From the NCBI RefSeq assembly GCF_900149695.1, contig NZ_LT703004.1:310001-374000 (forward strand): a stretch of 64,000 nt of DNA, read 5' to 3'. Shown piece by piece: positions 51,117-59,444 of the stretch (its first letter is position 1; the number at the start of each line of letters is the position of its first letter). Below the pieces are notes generated by a model. It was given only the letters and a program-made list of their open reading frames with translations. It was not told where the DNA came from and searched no databases. The DNA comes from Anderseniella sp. Alg231-50 (GTDB taxonomy: Bacteria; Pseudomonadota; Alphaproteobacteria; Rhizobiales; Aestuariivirgaceae). The position numbers and the translations under genes were made by a program.

Positions 51117-51694
51117 TGCAATTCTCCTTCCGGCTTGCCGGACGCCAGCATGCGGCGTCGAAGCTCCACCAGGCTCTCCTGACCGAACTTGTACTCCTCG
51201 GTGTTGAGCTTGTCCCGGCGGCGCTTCTTGAACGTGCTGTCCTTGTAGTGCAGCGCTACAAACGCCTCGAGCCATTCACGTACATCGTCCGGCATGACCA
51301 GCTTGCCGATCAGCGCATCATCACCGGACATGTATTCTTCAGCCTCGTAGGAACTCATTGTCACAAGATGAGTGGTCCATATCAGACCATCCGCGACAGG
51401 GTCATCCAGTTCATGGGCCACCGTATACACGGACGGTTGCGGCGAGGTCAGATTATAGACATACGCATCAAGGTCTGTTCTGTGCAGGTCAAGCCGTGAC
51501 GGTTCACCCAGCCAGCGGCACATCGTTTCGGCGCGTTCCAGCAGACGGGGTGGCGAATTGGTGTCGCTATCTGCCACCGGCATCATGCCGCAGACCGACC
51601 ACTCCCAGTCCAGCCATGGATGGGAAGACGCTATGCGCTCATACACAAGCGACAGATGAATACTGTTACCTTCAGACAATGCCGTCTCCCACAT
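51113..51694 (-). CDS. DUF3305-domain protein
   Basis: The 193-residue protein has DUF3305 motifs: LSLVYERIASSHPWLDWEWSVCGMMPV near the N-terminus, ETMCRWLGEPSRLDLHRTD and VREWLEAFVALHYKDSTFKKRRRD near the end. The family is found in formate dehydrogenase operons of alphaproteobacteria and is presumed to help assemble or regulate the enzyme. It is the first gene of a two-gene operon translationally coupled to DUF3306 through a TTGA overlap, and divergent from the ferredoxin-like gene (119 bp). Confidence 0.85.
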   Translation of the reverse strand: MWETALSEGNSIHLSLVYERIASSHPWLDWEWSVCGMMPVADSDTNSPPRLLERAETMCRWLGEPSRLDLHRTDLDAYVYNLTSPQPSVYTVAHELDDPVADGLIWTTHLVTMSSYEAEEYMSGDDALIGKLVMPDDVREWLEAFVALHYKDSTFKKRRRDKLNTEEYKFGQESLVELRRRMLASGKPEGELH

Positions 51695-51813
51695 GGCGGA
51701 TTTTTATACTGCATAGCACAACACAGATAGGCTACATCACATCATACCACATTGCGAAACGGGCAAGATCGCGTGGTAACTTGGTATTTCTGCCCAATCT
51801 CTAAGGCCAGGCG

Positions 51814-53874
51814 ATGAAACTGAACGACTATGAAACCCTGATCTGCAATTGCGAGCGCACCATGACGCTTGACGGCAAGAAGATATGCAAGGCAGCTGCG
51901 GGAGATGACGAGCCCGATGTCTTCAGCAATCTGTGCCGCGCCGAGGTCGGCAAGTTTGCAGAAGCCTTGTCAGGCAATGACAAGGTACTCGTGGCCTGTA
52001 CACAGGAAGCCCCCCTGTTTGCCGAGCTTGCCGGGGAGCAGACGTTTGAAGGCGAGTTGAGGTTCGCAAATGTCCGCGAGCGCGCGGGCTGGAGCTCGGA
52101 CAAGGCGGCAAACTCCGCAAAAGTCGCGGCCTTGCTGGCAGATGCGGCCCATTCCAGTGAACCGGCCGGATCAATCAGCGTAACCTCCAGCGGGCAGTGC
52201 CTTGTCTATGGTGCCGGCCAGCAGGCGCTTGATGCCGCGCGCAAGCTGAACCAGCGCATACCGACCACCTTGCTGTTGAGCGATGCCGGTGATGTCATTC
52301 CGCCCGTCAGTGCGGATGTCGCCGTGTTCAAGGGCAAGATCGCCAGGGCAGCCGGCCATTTGGGCGCGTTTGAAATCGTTGTCGACGGATATGCCCCGCT
52401 CATGCCGTCAGCAAAGCAATCAGCAGATTTCGTCATGGCCCGTGACGGTGCCTCATCGACCTGCGCGCTGATCCTGGATCTGTCCGACGGACCGTCCCTG
52501 TTTACCGGCGGCCACCTTCGCGACGGCTACAAGAAGGTGGATGCAGGTGATCCGGCCCGCGTCATGGAAGCCATGTTTGAACTGGCCGATATGGCCGGTG
52601 AATTCGAAAAACCGCTTTATGTGAACTATGATTCCGATATCTGCGCCCATTCGCGCAGCCTGAAAACCGGTTGCACTCGGTGCCTGGATGTCTGTCCGGC
52701 CGGCGCGATCACCTCGATCGGCGACATGGTCGAGTTTGACCCGATCATCTGCGGTGGCTGCGGGTCATGTTCGGCTGTTTGCCCGACCGGTGCGGCATCT
52801 TACGCCATGCCGCAACGGGCCGACGTGATCGGGCGGATTGATGCACTGGTTTCGACCTATCGCGGCGCCGGCGGCAAGACGCCGGAAATCCTGGTGCATG
52901 ATAACAGTTTCGGCCTCGAACTGATCGCCATGAGCGCCCGCTTTGGCAAGGGCCTGCCGGTGCATGTACTGCCGCTGGGGGTCAACGAGATTACCCAGAT
53001 CGGCCATGACGGACTGCTCGCCATGATGGCGGCAGGTGTGGCGCGCATTCACCTGATTGCAAACCCTGCCAAGGCGGATGAACTGTCCGGCAGCGAGGCA
53101 CAAATCGAACTGACCAGGGCCATGGCGGAGGGCCTGGGATATGACTGTGCCATCAACATGATCTGCGAGGCGGACCCGGACGCGCTGGAGGCTGCCGTGT
53201 GGACAGACAAGCGCGCGCCTGCGCTTAAGCCGCATGCCATATCCGGTGTCGGCTCAAAGCGTGATGTCACCCGCACCATGCTGGGCCTGCTGCATGATGA
53301 CGCTCCTGCGCCCAAGGACATCATCGCCCTGCCCAACGACGCGCCATACGGACAGATCATCGTCAACACCGACACCTGCACCTTGTGCCAGGCTTGCGTC
53401 GGGGCCTGTCCGGTCAATGCCATTGCGGACAGCCCGGACAAGCCGCAACTGAGCTTCACCGAAGCAGCCTGTGTGCAGTGCGGCTTGTGCAGCACGACAT
53501 GTCCCGAAGGCGCCATCACACTGGACCCACGTTACAATTTTGCCGCTTCGGCCCTGTCACCGGTGATCCTGAATGAAGAAGAGCCGTTCGCCTGCATATC
53601 GTGCGGCAAGGAGTTCGGCACCAAGAGCACGATAGAGAGAATCTCCGCCCAACTGGCCGGCAAGCACGCCATGTTTGCCGACTCAGAAGCCTCGAAACTG
53701 ATCCAGATGTGTGACAACTGCCGCATCGAGCACCAGGCCAACTCCAGCAACGACCCGTTCAGCGCAGGTACCCGTCCGGCCATCCGCAGAACCGAGGATT
53801 ACATCGAGGCTGAAAGGAAAACCGCCGCCGGTGAACCACGCAGCGCCGATGACTTCCTGATAGATGACGACTGA
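51814..53874 (+). CDS. Multi-cluster 4Fe-4S ferredoxin-domain protein, formate dehydrogenase-associated
   Basis: The 686-residue protein has two pairs of 4Fe-4S cluster motifs. The first pair, at about 285-335, is CTRCLDVCPAG and CGGCGSCSAVCPTGA; the second, at about 525-575, is CTLCQACVGACP and CVQCGLCSTTCPEGA. A Cys-containing N-terminal motif (LICNCERTM) and a C-terminal Cys pair (CISCGKEF; CDNCRIEH) add further possible metal sites. The middle looks like a Rossmann-type domain. It is typically encoded beside DUF3305/DUF3306 in formate dehydrogenase regions and is presumed an electron-transfer or maturation factor. It is divergent from that pair here. Confidence 0.85.
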   Translation: MKLNDYETLICNCERTMTLDGKKICKAAAGDDEPDVFSNLCRAEVGKFAEALSGNDKVLVACTQEAPLFAELAGEQTFEGELRFANVRERAGWSSDKAANSAKVAALLADAAHSSEPAGSISVTSSGQCLVYGAGQQALDAARKLNQRIPTTLLLSDAGDVIPPVSADVAVFKGKIARAAGHLGAFEIVVDGYAPLMPSAKQSADFVMARDGASSTCALILDLSDGPSLFTGGHLRDGYKKVDAGDPARVMEAMFELADMAGEFEKPLYVNYDSDICAHSRSLKTGCTRCLDVCPAGAITSIGDMVEFDPIICGGCGSCSAVCPTGAASYAMPQRADVIGRIDALVSTYRGAGGKTPEILVHDNSFGLELIAMSARFGKGLPVHVLPLGVNEITQIGHDGLLAMMAAGVARIHLIANPAKADELSGSEAQIELTRAMAEGLGYDCAINMICEADPDALEAAVWTDKRAPALKPHAISGVGSKRDVTRTMLGLLHDDAPAPKDIIALPNDAPYGQIIVNTDTCTLCQACVGACPVNAIADSPDKPQLSFTEAACVQCGLCSTTCPEGAITLDPRYNFAASALSPVILNEEEPFACISCGKEFGTKSTIERISAQLAGKHAMFADSEASKLIQMCDNCRIEHQANSSNDPFSAGTRPAIRRTEDYIEAERKTAAGEPRSADDFLIDDD

Positions 53875-53970
53875 AGCCGGACAGATGCACCAGGCACAAC
53901 ATCAAGCCGGCGCGGACCGGTTCATGGCACCACCCAGGTTGCAGGCGGTTTACGTGCAAAAGAGACACCG

Positions 53971-54612
53971 TTAGCGTTCGGCCCCGGTCAACAGGTTCAG
54001 TCCTTCGCGGAACAGGAGGATTGCAAATATTACCAGGGCAAGCGCAAGACCGCGCATGAGATAAGGGTAAACCCGCCCCGTCAGCAGGTTCCGGTAGCGT
54101 CCGGCAAGGGCCGCTACCGCAGCTTTCGAACCGACCAGGAGCAGATAAAAACCGACGATGAACCCCCAGGGTGCCAAGACCGACTTTTGATGTGCAGCCA
54201 ATACGTAAGGCACACCCACCGTGATCCAGAACAGATAAGGGTGTGGGCTCAGGAAATTGGCAAGAGCCCCTCTACGCAGGGATGCCGGCGCAGATGCCGA
54301 GGCAGCGTCTCCCAAAGATTCGGCCCTGGCGGTTTCGTAAGCCAAGAAGAGTGCATAAAAAGCTCCCACCATGCCAAGCACGCCAAGTACCTGGCCGGGG
54401 AGTTCCCGAAGCACAAAAAACAGCAGCAGTACGATGGGAATATCTGTTACGAGCGGAGCAGCGGCTACCAACAATCCCTCCCTGAGACCATGGCGTACCG
54501 TCTGGGTGATGGCCAGTGTCATCAATGGCCCCGGTGCCATACCGGCCGCCAACCCCAGCGTGATACCGGTCAGAGCCGCCGAGAGAAGTTCGGTCAAGCA
54601 ATAGTCTCCCAT
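53971..54612 (-). CDS. LysE-family amino-acid exporter
   Basis: The protein of 213 residues has six helices and the LysE/RhtB motif GITLGLAAGMAPGPLMTLAITQTVRHGLREG near the N-terminus and FLSPHPYLFWITVGVPYV in the middle. Members export amino acids or related metabolites. The start is ATG 54612 (MGDYCLTELLSAAL), or TTG 54597, which has GGGAGA 8 bases before it. It lies downstream of the YraQ-like permease gene with an empty 200-bp gap and converges with the ferredoxin-like gene. Confidence 0.88.
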   Translation of the reverse strand: MGDYCLTELLSAALTGITLGLAAGMAPGPLMTLAITQTVRHGLREGLLVAAAPLVTDIPIVLLLFFVLRELPGQVLGVLGMVGAFYALFLAYETARAESLGDAASASAPASLRRGALANFLSPHPYLFWITVGVPYVLAAHQKSVLAPWGFIVGFYLLLVGSKAAVAALAGRYRNLLTGRVYPYLMRGLALALVIFAILLFREGLNLLTGAER

Positions 54613-54639
54613 TTCAAGCTGAATCCGGGCGCAGAACAC

Positions 54640-54844
54640 ATCCGGCTATTTTCAGTCTCCTGGCAGAGCCACTCCGCCGATACCCGTCGTCAAGTGTTCG
54701 TCAGTGTAAAACCGCAACAGCGCTGTGGCAAACCCTGAGAGGGCCAAGCCATGGTTGCGAGCGGTTTCCAAACCCAGGTGCCCTGCAATCCACCTGGGGT
54801 GAAGATGAGCACACTGGGAGGCACAACAAGTCCGCCGACTTGCT
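54640..54844. other. Intergenic gap, nothing recognised
   Basis: About 205 bp between the LysE gene and the permease gene. A short minus-strand reading frame (54652-54870) overlaps the permease end, lacks a ribosome site and has no recognised family, so I do not call a gene. Confidence 0.4.
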
Positions 54845-55879
54845 TCAAACAAGCATCTGGAAGATGACACCTGAGATGATTGCTCCTGAGACGCCGAGGC
54901 AAAGATAGGCGGCGAAGACCCGCTTCTTCACCAGCGACCAGACCGCGGCCATTGCCGGGACTGAACTCACCGCGCCGGCGACCATGAAGGACATGGCAGC
55001 GCCTGCGCTCATGCCCTGTTCCATCAATCCGGAAAGCAAAGGCGGGGCTATATAGGAGTTCAGGTAGGCCGGCATGCCGACCAGGGCTGCCGTGGCAATC
55101 GGCACCACGCCTTCACCGCCAACAAGGTTGGCAATCATGGAGGCGGGAATATAGGTGATCAGCAGTGCTTCCAGGACGTAGGCCAGAGCCAGCCACTTGA
55201 TCAGGAACAGTGCGTTGTTGATGAACTCGGTGTTGAACACCTGCCTGCGGCTCTCTTCGCGCCAGAACGACCACACCGGCTTTCCGTCGAACGGGTTTGG
55301 ACCACAGCCGCAGCCTGACGCGATTTGTTCTCGCAACGGCTCGCCAAACCAGCCGCCCTTCAGCAACAGTTTTATGGCAAAGCCGCCGAACAGTCCCAGC
55401 CCGATGGCCGACACCGCCTTGCCAATGGCAAACGGCCAGCCCAGCGCAGCGGCTGTAATCAACAGCGTCGGCGGATCAATCAGTGGAGATGACAGCCAGA
55501 ACGCCATCACTGCGGACAATGGCGCTCCCAATGCCAAGAGGCCGGCGATGAACGGGATGACCTCGCACGAACAAAACGGCGCCAGCCCGCCAAACAGTGC
55601 TGCCAGTATGATCATGCGGTTCTCACGGCCCTTGAACGCATTGGCAATGACAGCCTCTGCGCCCGCAGCCTTCAGCCCTGCAATCAGGAATACTGCAAAG
55701 GCGATGTAAGGCAGTGTTCCCAGAAACGCCTTCGCCGCAAAACTGATGACCGGAACCAGGTTGGGGAAATCCAGCACGGCAACCGCAATGGGCGCCAGCA
55801 TGGTGATCGTCCACGGCGTGGCGAGACGGGACTTAATTTCATCTGCAAGCGGCAACTGCTCACGGGATACATCGCTCAT
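54845..55879 (-). CDS. YraQ/UPF0718-family permease
   Basis: The 344-residue inner-membrane protein has about eight helices and the family features: ...APFCSCEVIPFIAGLLALGAPL with the conserved Cys/Ser-Cys in the first half, a cytoplasmic loop with GCGCGPNPFDG, and a second half with VPIATAALVGMPAYLNSYIAPPLLSGL. UPF0718 permeases are often next to ArsR regulators and are suspected to move metal or thiol compounds. ATG 55879 is chosen (CAGGAG upstream); it overlaps the ArsR stop by ATGA, so the two are translationally coupled. Confidence 0.87.
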   Translation of the reverse strand: MSDVSREQLPLADEIKSRLATPWTITMLAPIAVAVLDFPNLVPVISFAAKAFLGTLPYIAFAVFLIAGLKAAGAEAVIANAFKGRENRMIILAALFGGLAPFCSCEVIPFIAGLLALGAPLSAVMAFWLSSPLIDPPTLLITAAALGWPFAIGKAVSAIGLGLFGGFAIKLLLKGGWFGEPLREQIASGCGCGPNPFDGKPVWSFWREESRRQVFNTEFINNALFLIKWLALAYVLEALLITYIPASMIANLVGGEGVVPIATAALVGMPAYLNSYIAPPLLSGLMEQGMSAGAAMSFMVAGAVSSVPAMAAVWSLVKKRVFAAYLCLGVSGAIISGVIFQMLV

Positions 55880-56184
55880 GTCTCGATCTCCTGGTCTGCA
55901 CAACACTCTTCCAGGATGAAAGCTGCCAGAGCCTGCAGATGCTGATAATTGGCCTGATTGATAATGGTGCGGCCCTGCCGGTTCTGCACGATCAGATCAG
56001 CCGACGTGAGAAACTTCAGGTGATGGGCAAGGGTTGAGCCCGGAATACCGGTACGCTGCTGGATATCACCTACCAGCAACCCGTTGTCCCCTGCCCTGAC
56101 CAGGGATTGCAAAACCTCCAAGCGGGATTCTGACCCCATGGCCGAAAACCCCTGAGCAGCTGTGACACGGTCCATCTCGATCAT
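55876..56184 (-). CDS. ArsR-family transcriptional regulator
   Basis: The 102-residue winged-helix repressor has the helix-turn-helix IQQRTGIPGSTLAHHLKFLTSADLIVQNRQGR. A vicinal Cys pair near the C-terminus (LEECCADQEIET) could sense metal, arsenite or a thiol stress. It is the first gene of a two-gene operon with the YraQ-like permease. A palindrome lies just upstream of its start, consistent with autoregulation. A sensor ligand cannot be assigned. Confidence 0.88.
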   Translation of the reverse strand: MIEMDRVTAAQGFSAMGSESRLEVLQSLVRAGDNGLLVGDIQQRTGIPGSTLAHHLKFLTSADLIVQNRQGRTIINQANYQHLQALAAFILEECCADQEIET

Positions 56185-56188
56185 CCTT

Positions 56189-56212
56189 ATATTTCGATAA
56201 AACTAGAAATAT
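56189..56212. promoter_or_regulatory. ArsR operator palindrome
   Basis: A 7-bp perfect inverted repeat (ATATTTC-N10-GAAATAT) starts 5 bp upstream of the arsR-like start codon in an A/T-rich stretch. Shape and position fit an ArsR/SmtB-family operator overlapping the promoter. Confidence 0.65.
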
Positions 56213-56312
56213 AGAATTGATATCTTGCTGTCAACCCGGCCTTGCGGACAAATCAATGAAACACCTGCTATGAAAAACCGTAGACGGACGGCTGATATCG
56301 CAAAGAGCTGAC

Positions 56313-56684
56313 ATGACCCAATTCATTGCAAGCATCATCGGGCCTTACCTGCTGGTCACGGGCCTCGGCATGGTGTTGTCTCGCCGGTTTTATCTGCGGA
56401 TGATGTCGGGGAATGACAGCGCAGACCCCATTCTGCTCAATCTTTCCGGTGCCGTGCACTTCGTGCTGGGCATGATTGTCCTGCGAAATCACTTCCTGTG
56501 GAACAATCTTGAGGCAGCATTGGTGAGCCTGTTCGGGGTCCTGCTGGTGCTTAAGGGAGTAGTCCTGATTGCCGTTCCCGAGAGGGCCGTGCAAACCACC
56601 GAAAAGATCGGCAATACACTCAGTGTCTCAACCGCCGGCTTCCTGATCGTCGGGTTGTACTTCTGCTACATCGGTTATCGGTGA
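56313..56684 (+). CDS. Small membrane protein of unknown function
   Basis: The 123-residue protein has four hydrophobic helices (FIASIIGPYLLVTGLGMVLS; ILLNLSGAVHFVLGMIVLRNHFLWN; LVSLFGVLLVLKGVVLIAVP; VSTAGFLIVGLYFCYIGYR). It is of the general DUF-type small integral membrane class; I do not recognise the family. The ATG is at 56313 with a GAGCTGAC-like ribosome site. It is divergent from ArsR (about 128 bp) and followed by an SDR gene 97 bp downstream. Confidence 0.6.
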   Translation: MTQFIASIIGPYLLVTGLGMVLSRRFYLRMMSGNDSADPILLNLSGAVHFVLGMIVLRNHFLWNNLEAALVSLFGVLLVLKGVVLIAVPERAVQTTEKIGNTLSVSTAGFLIVGLYFCYIGYR

Positions 56685-56781
56685 ATGTCAGGAGACTTGC
56701 TGCACTCCCGTAAATCGGGTCGATCATTGCGCCGGGCGTTCCTATCCAGAGATCACATTCGAAACCTTTGGAGATCAGGCC

Positions 56782-57534
56782 ATGCAACTCAACGACAAGA
56801 TTATCATCATCACCGGCGCCAGCAGCGGCATAGGCGAGACCGCAGCTGTTCTGTTTGCCGCTGAAGGCGCGAACGTTGTTCTCGGCGCGCGCCGCGAAAA
56901 ACGACTTCAACAACTTGCAAAGAGGATCAACGACAGCGGCGGCAGCGCGGCTTTTCTGGCAGGAGATGTTCGGACGGAAGCCTATGCGGACGGGCTGGTT
57001 CAACTGGCAACAGCGGAATTCGGCGGCCTTGACGGTGCCTTCAACAATGCCGGGATGATGGGAGAAACGGTGCCGGTTCCCGACATGGAAAGAGCCAACT
57101 GGAACGAGGTTATCGCCACCAACCTGACCAGTGCGTTCTTTGCGGCAAAGTACCAGATACCGGCGCTGAAAAAGCGCGGGCGCGGATCCATCGTGTTCAC
57201 CTCATCGTTTGTCGGATACGCCAATGGCGGCATGCCCGGCATGGGGGCCTATGCGGCTTCAAAGGCAGGTCTGATCGGCCTGGCGCAGTCCTTGTCAGCC
57301 GAACATGGCGCTGACGGTATTCGGGTAAACACCCTGTTGCCCGGCGGCACCAGAACGGCCATGTCCGGAGACGATGCTGAAATACACGAGTATATCGCAA
57401 GCCTTCATCCGCTCGGGCGCATGGCAGACCCGGAAGAAATAGCGGAAGCCGCCTTGTTCCTGATGTCCAACCGGGCGTCTTTCGTCACCGGCAGCGCACT
57501 GACGGTAGACGGCGGCATTTCGATCAGGCTCTAG
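56782..57534 (+). CDS. Short-chain dehydrogenase/reductase
   Basis: The 250-residue classical SDR has the TGASSGIGE cofactor motif, NNAGMM, the catalytic Ser (IVFTSSFVGY), the Tyr-x3-Lys pair (YAASKAGLIGLAQSL) and a typical ending (VTGSALTVDGGISIRL). An Arg pair (GARREKR) after the second strand suggests NADP preference. The substrate is unknown. Its stop overlaps by 3-4 bp that of the convergent hypothetical gene. Confidence 0.9.
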   Translation: MQLNDKIIIITGASSGIGETAAVLFAAEGANVVLGARREKRLQQLAKRINDSGGSAAFLAGDVRTEAYADGLVQLATAEFGGLDGAFNNAGMMGETVPVPDMERANWNEVIATNLTSAFFAAKYQIPALKKRGRGSIVFTSSFVGYANGGMPGMGAYAASKAGLIGLAQSLSAEHGADGIRVNTLLPGGTRTAMSGDDAEIHEYIASLHPLGRMADPEEIAEAALFLMSNRASFVTGSALTVDGGISIRL

Positions 57535-57857
57535 CTCTCCGGCGGAAACATGCCGGCGCAGGTCTGCAGGGCATTGGCCAGGAAGTCATCGTGCTTGGCC
57601 TGGTCAATGACACCCTTTTTCAGCATGTCGGCAATATCGCCGCTACGCTTGGTGCGGCATTCTTCAAACTTCGGGTTAACCGCCGGCGCACTGACGGTGC
57701 CTGCACCGATTACACCGGCCGAGGAAGCCGGACGGCCAGCCGTATCGGTGTTGTTCTGCTTGTGCCAGGTAAGAGCCAGGCCGGACAGGGCCAGGACACA
57801 GATCAGGCCTGCTAAAAACCTGGCACCGTTTCTGTCCAGAAAATGACGACTATCCAT
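57531..57857 (-). CDS. Hypothetical membrane-anchored small protein
   Basis: The 108-residue product starts MDSRHFLDRNGARFLAGLIC, with a single hydrophobic helix, then a Ser/Ala/Gly-rich linker and a C-terminal motif (FEECRTKRSGDIADMLKKGVIDQAKHDDFLANALQTCAGMF) containing two Cys that could form a disulfide in the periplasm. I do not recognise a family. ATG 57857 is preferred because GGGGAGGAA lies 8 bases upstream. The gene lies 86 bp downstream of a DUF6352-like gene on the same strand. Confidence 0.65.
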   Translation of the reverse strand: MDSRHFLDRNGARFLAGLICVLALSGLALTWHKQNNTDTAGRPASSAGVIGAGTVSAPAVNPKFEECRTKRSGDIADMLKKGVIDQAKHDDFLANALQTCAGMFPPES

Positions 57858-57943
57858 TGCGCAGTTCCTCCCCGCGTTTACCCCAGTTTTCGACTTCGCA
57901 AAACCTGTCCCTGCCCGTTGCGAAGCCTGCACACTGTATTGGC

Positions 57944-58963
57944 TCAACTGCCACGCTGCAATGGCATGTTGATCAGCAGGTTCTGCGGCTTCATGTTCAG
58001 TTTGCCGGACTGTGATTTCGCCAGTCCAAGCCAGACCGGTTTTCCGCGGGCGCGCTCGATAACCGATTGCTGATCCAGAATATCCATGCGGAACAGGCCG
58101 ATAATGCTGATTTCTTCCTCAAGCGACAGCTCTGCGCCTTCGTACAATTTGTTCAGCAACCGGGTGGCCTGCGCATCCATGCCGATATGCCAGGTCCATT
58201 TTTCATCATCAATGCGCTGCATCGGCTGAACCCGCACACTGACACCGGTAAAATGGTTGATCCAGTGCTCGATGACCCGGGCAAAGGCATCATTGGCGGG
58301 CTGGGTGAAGCGGAAATCGACAACCGTGTCAAAGCGCTCTGCCCGAGCCCAGTACATCTGCTTGTTGTCTTCATCGAGCACGTCCAGCTCGACCTGCTTG
58401 AGCGGTGTTTCCGCTTCCATGACCAGTTGGCCAAGCGCGCCCATGCCGCCGGTGTCAGCGAACATGTCGACAACTTCCTCATCCGCGAGCATGAGTTGAC
58501 CGTCATCGGCAGACACGTTTTGCGACCGGAAGAAAACTTCAGCCGCGCGCCACCGCATCGGGTCGGTCTGGCCGTGCAGAATGCTGGCCAGAATGGCGTG
58601 CACGATCTGCTCGACAAACAGCGGCGGCACATTACCGGCTTCGCCGCGCACTATGGACAGGTAAGCCTTTTCAAGTGTCTTCGACGCTACCAGCAGATCA
58701 CGGAAAGCCAAGAACACCTTGTAGTTCTGACCTGCATCCACGTCTTCAAACTCGGACAACTCCTGGTGCGAGAACTGCAAATATGGATCGTCAACCAGCC
58801 GGGCATGGGCCACGCGTTCTGCCTCGCAGCTTTCCTCGATCGGGGCCAGTTCGGGGCGCGCGAAATAGGCACGCAGATAATCCGCCGTCACTTCCAGTCC
58901 GCCGCGACCCGGCAGGCGGTTGAGCAGATACGCGCCGGATGAATGCCATGCACGTTCACTCAT
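57944..58963 (-). CDS. DUF6352-like hypothetical protein
   Basis: The 339-residue soluble protein contains the stretch HSSGAYLLNRLPGRGGLEVTADYLRAYFARPELAPIEESC and YKVFLAFRDLLVASKTLEKAYL. It matches my recollection of the DUF6352 family found beside formate dehydrogenase genes in alphaproteobacteria. No signal peptide or catalytic motif is evident; the protein is helix-rich. The start overlaps the upstream DUF6505-like gene by 8 bp, so they are co-translated. Function unknown. Confidence 0.7.
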   Translation of the reverse strand: MSERAWHSSGAYLLNRLPGRGGLEVTADYLRAYFARPELAPIEESCEAERVAHARLVDDPYLQFSHQELSEFEDVDAGQNYKVFLAFRDLLVASKTLEKAYLSIVRGEAGNVPPLFVEQIVHAILASILHGQTDPMRWRAAEVFFRSQNVSADDGQLMLADEEVVDMFADTGGMGALGQLVMEAETPLKQVELDVLDEDNKQMYWARAERFDTVVDFRFTQPANDAFARVIEHWINHFTGVSVRVQPMQRIDDEKWTWHIGMDAQATRLLNKLYEGAELSLEEEISIIGLFRMDILDQQSVIERARGKPVWLGLAKSQSGKLNMKPQNLLINMPLQRGS

Positions 58964-59441
58964 CAGCTATATCCCAGATACGTGTATGCGGGCGTTCCTG
59001 CCCGGGCGGTGTGATTTCGCGGTACTCTTCATGGATCGCACCTTCTTCCGTGAGCGTGCGGTGCACGGTCAGCAAGGTGTTGAGCGGCTTGCCGTCAGCC
59101 AGTTCGCATGCAAAGTCGATTTCTTCGCGCGCAGCGTCGCAGGCGACGGTGTGATCGGGTGCCTCGTAGTCTTCCACAAACAGCCGGGCCAGCGCCTCCA
59201 CGGCCTCGGAGACTTCACTCTCGTCCGCCTCACCGACGGACACAAAAGTCGCCCGTCCCAGACTCGGCAACGCCAGAAATCCGTTGGCAAATGCCTGGCG
59301 TGTCTTTCCCCTGATTTCCTCGGCACCGATGCCGGCAAAAGCAAATGCGCCGGACAGGGCAATCTCATCCGGCCCTGCCGGCGTTACAAACACATTGTCG
59401 TCCGAACTGTCAAACCGGATGGTGCGCAATATCTTGGTCAT
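58956..59441 (-). CDS. DUF6505-like hypothetical protein
   Basis: The 161-residue soluble protein (MTKILRTIRFDSSDDNVFVT; VACDAAREEIDFACELADGKPLNTLLTVHRTLTEEGAIHEEYREITPP) is similar to the DUF6505 family found in formate dehydrogenase neighbourhoods. It shows no membrane segment or known motif. It is 3 bp downstream of the biotin/lipoate-ligase-like gene and overlaps the following DUF6352-like gene, so it is in a tight operon. Confidence 0.68.
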   Translation of the reverse strand: MTKILRTIRFDSSDDNVFVTPAGPDEIALSGAFAFAGIGAEEIRGKTRQAFANGFLALPSLGRATFVSVGEADESEVSEAVEALARLFVEDYEAPDHTVACDAAREEIDFACELADGKPLNTLLTVHRTLTEEGAIHEEYREITPPGQERPHTRIWDIADE

Positions 59442-59444
59442 GGC

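Noticed and set aside
54652-54870. Small reverse-strand gene after the YraQ-like permease
   Set aside because: It overlaps the permease 3' end, lacks a ribosome site, and shows no recognisable protein motif.
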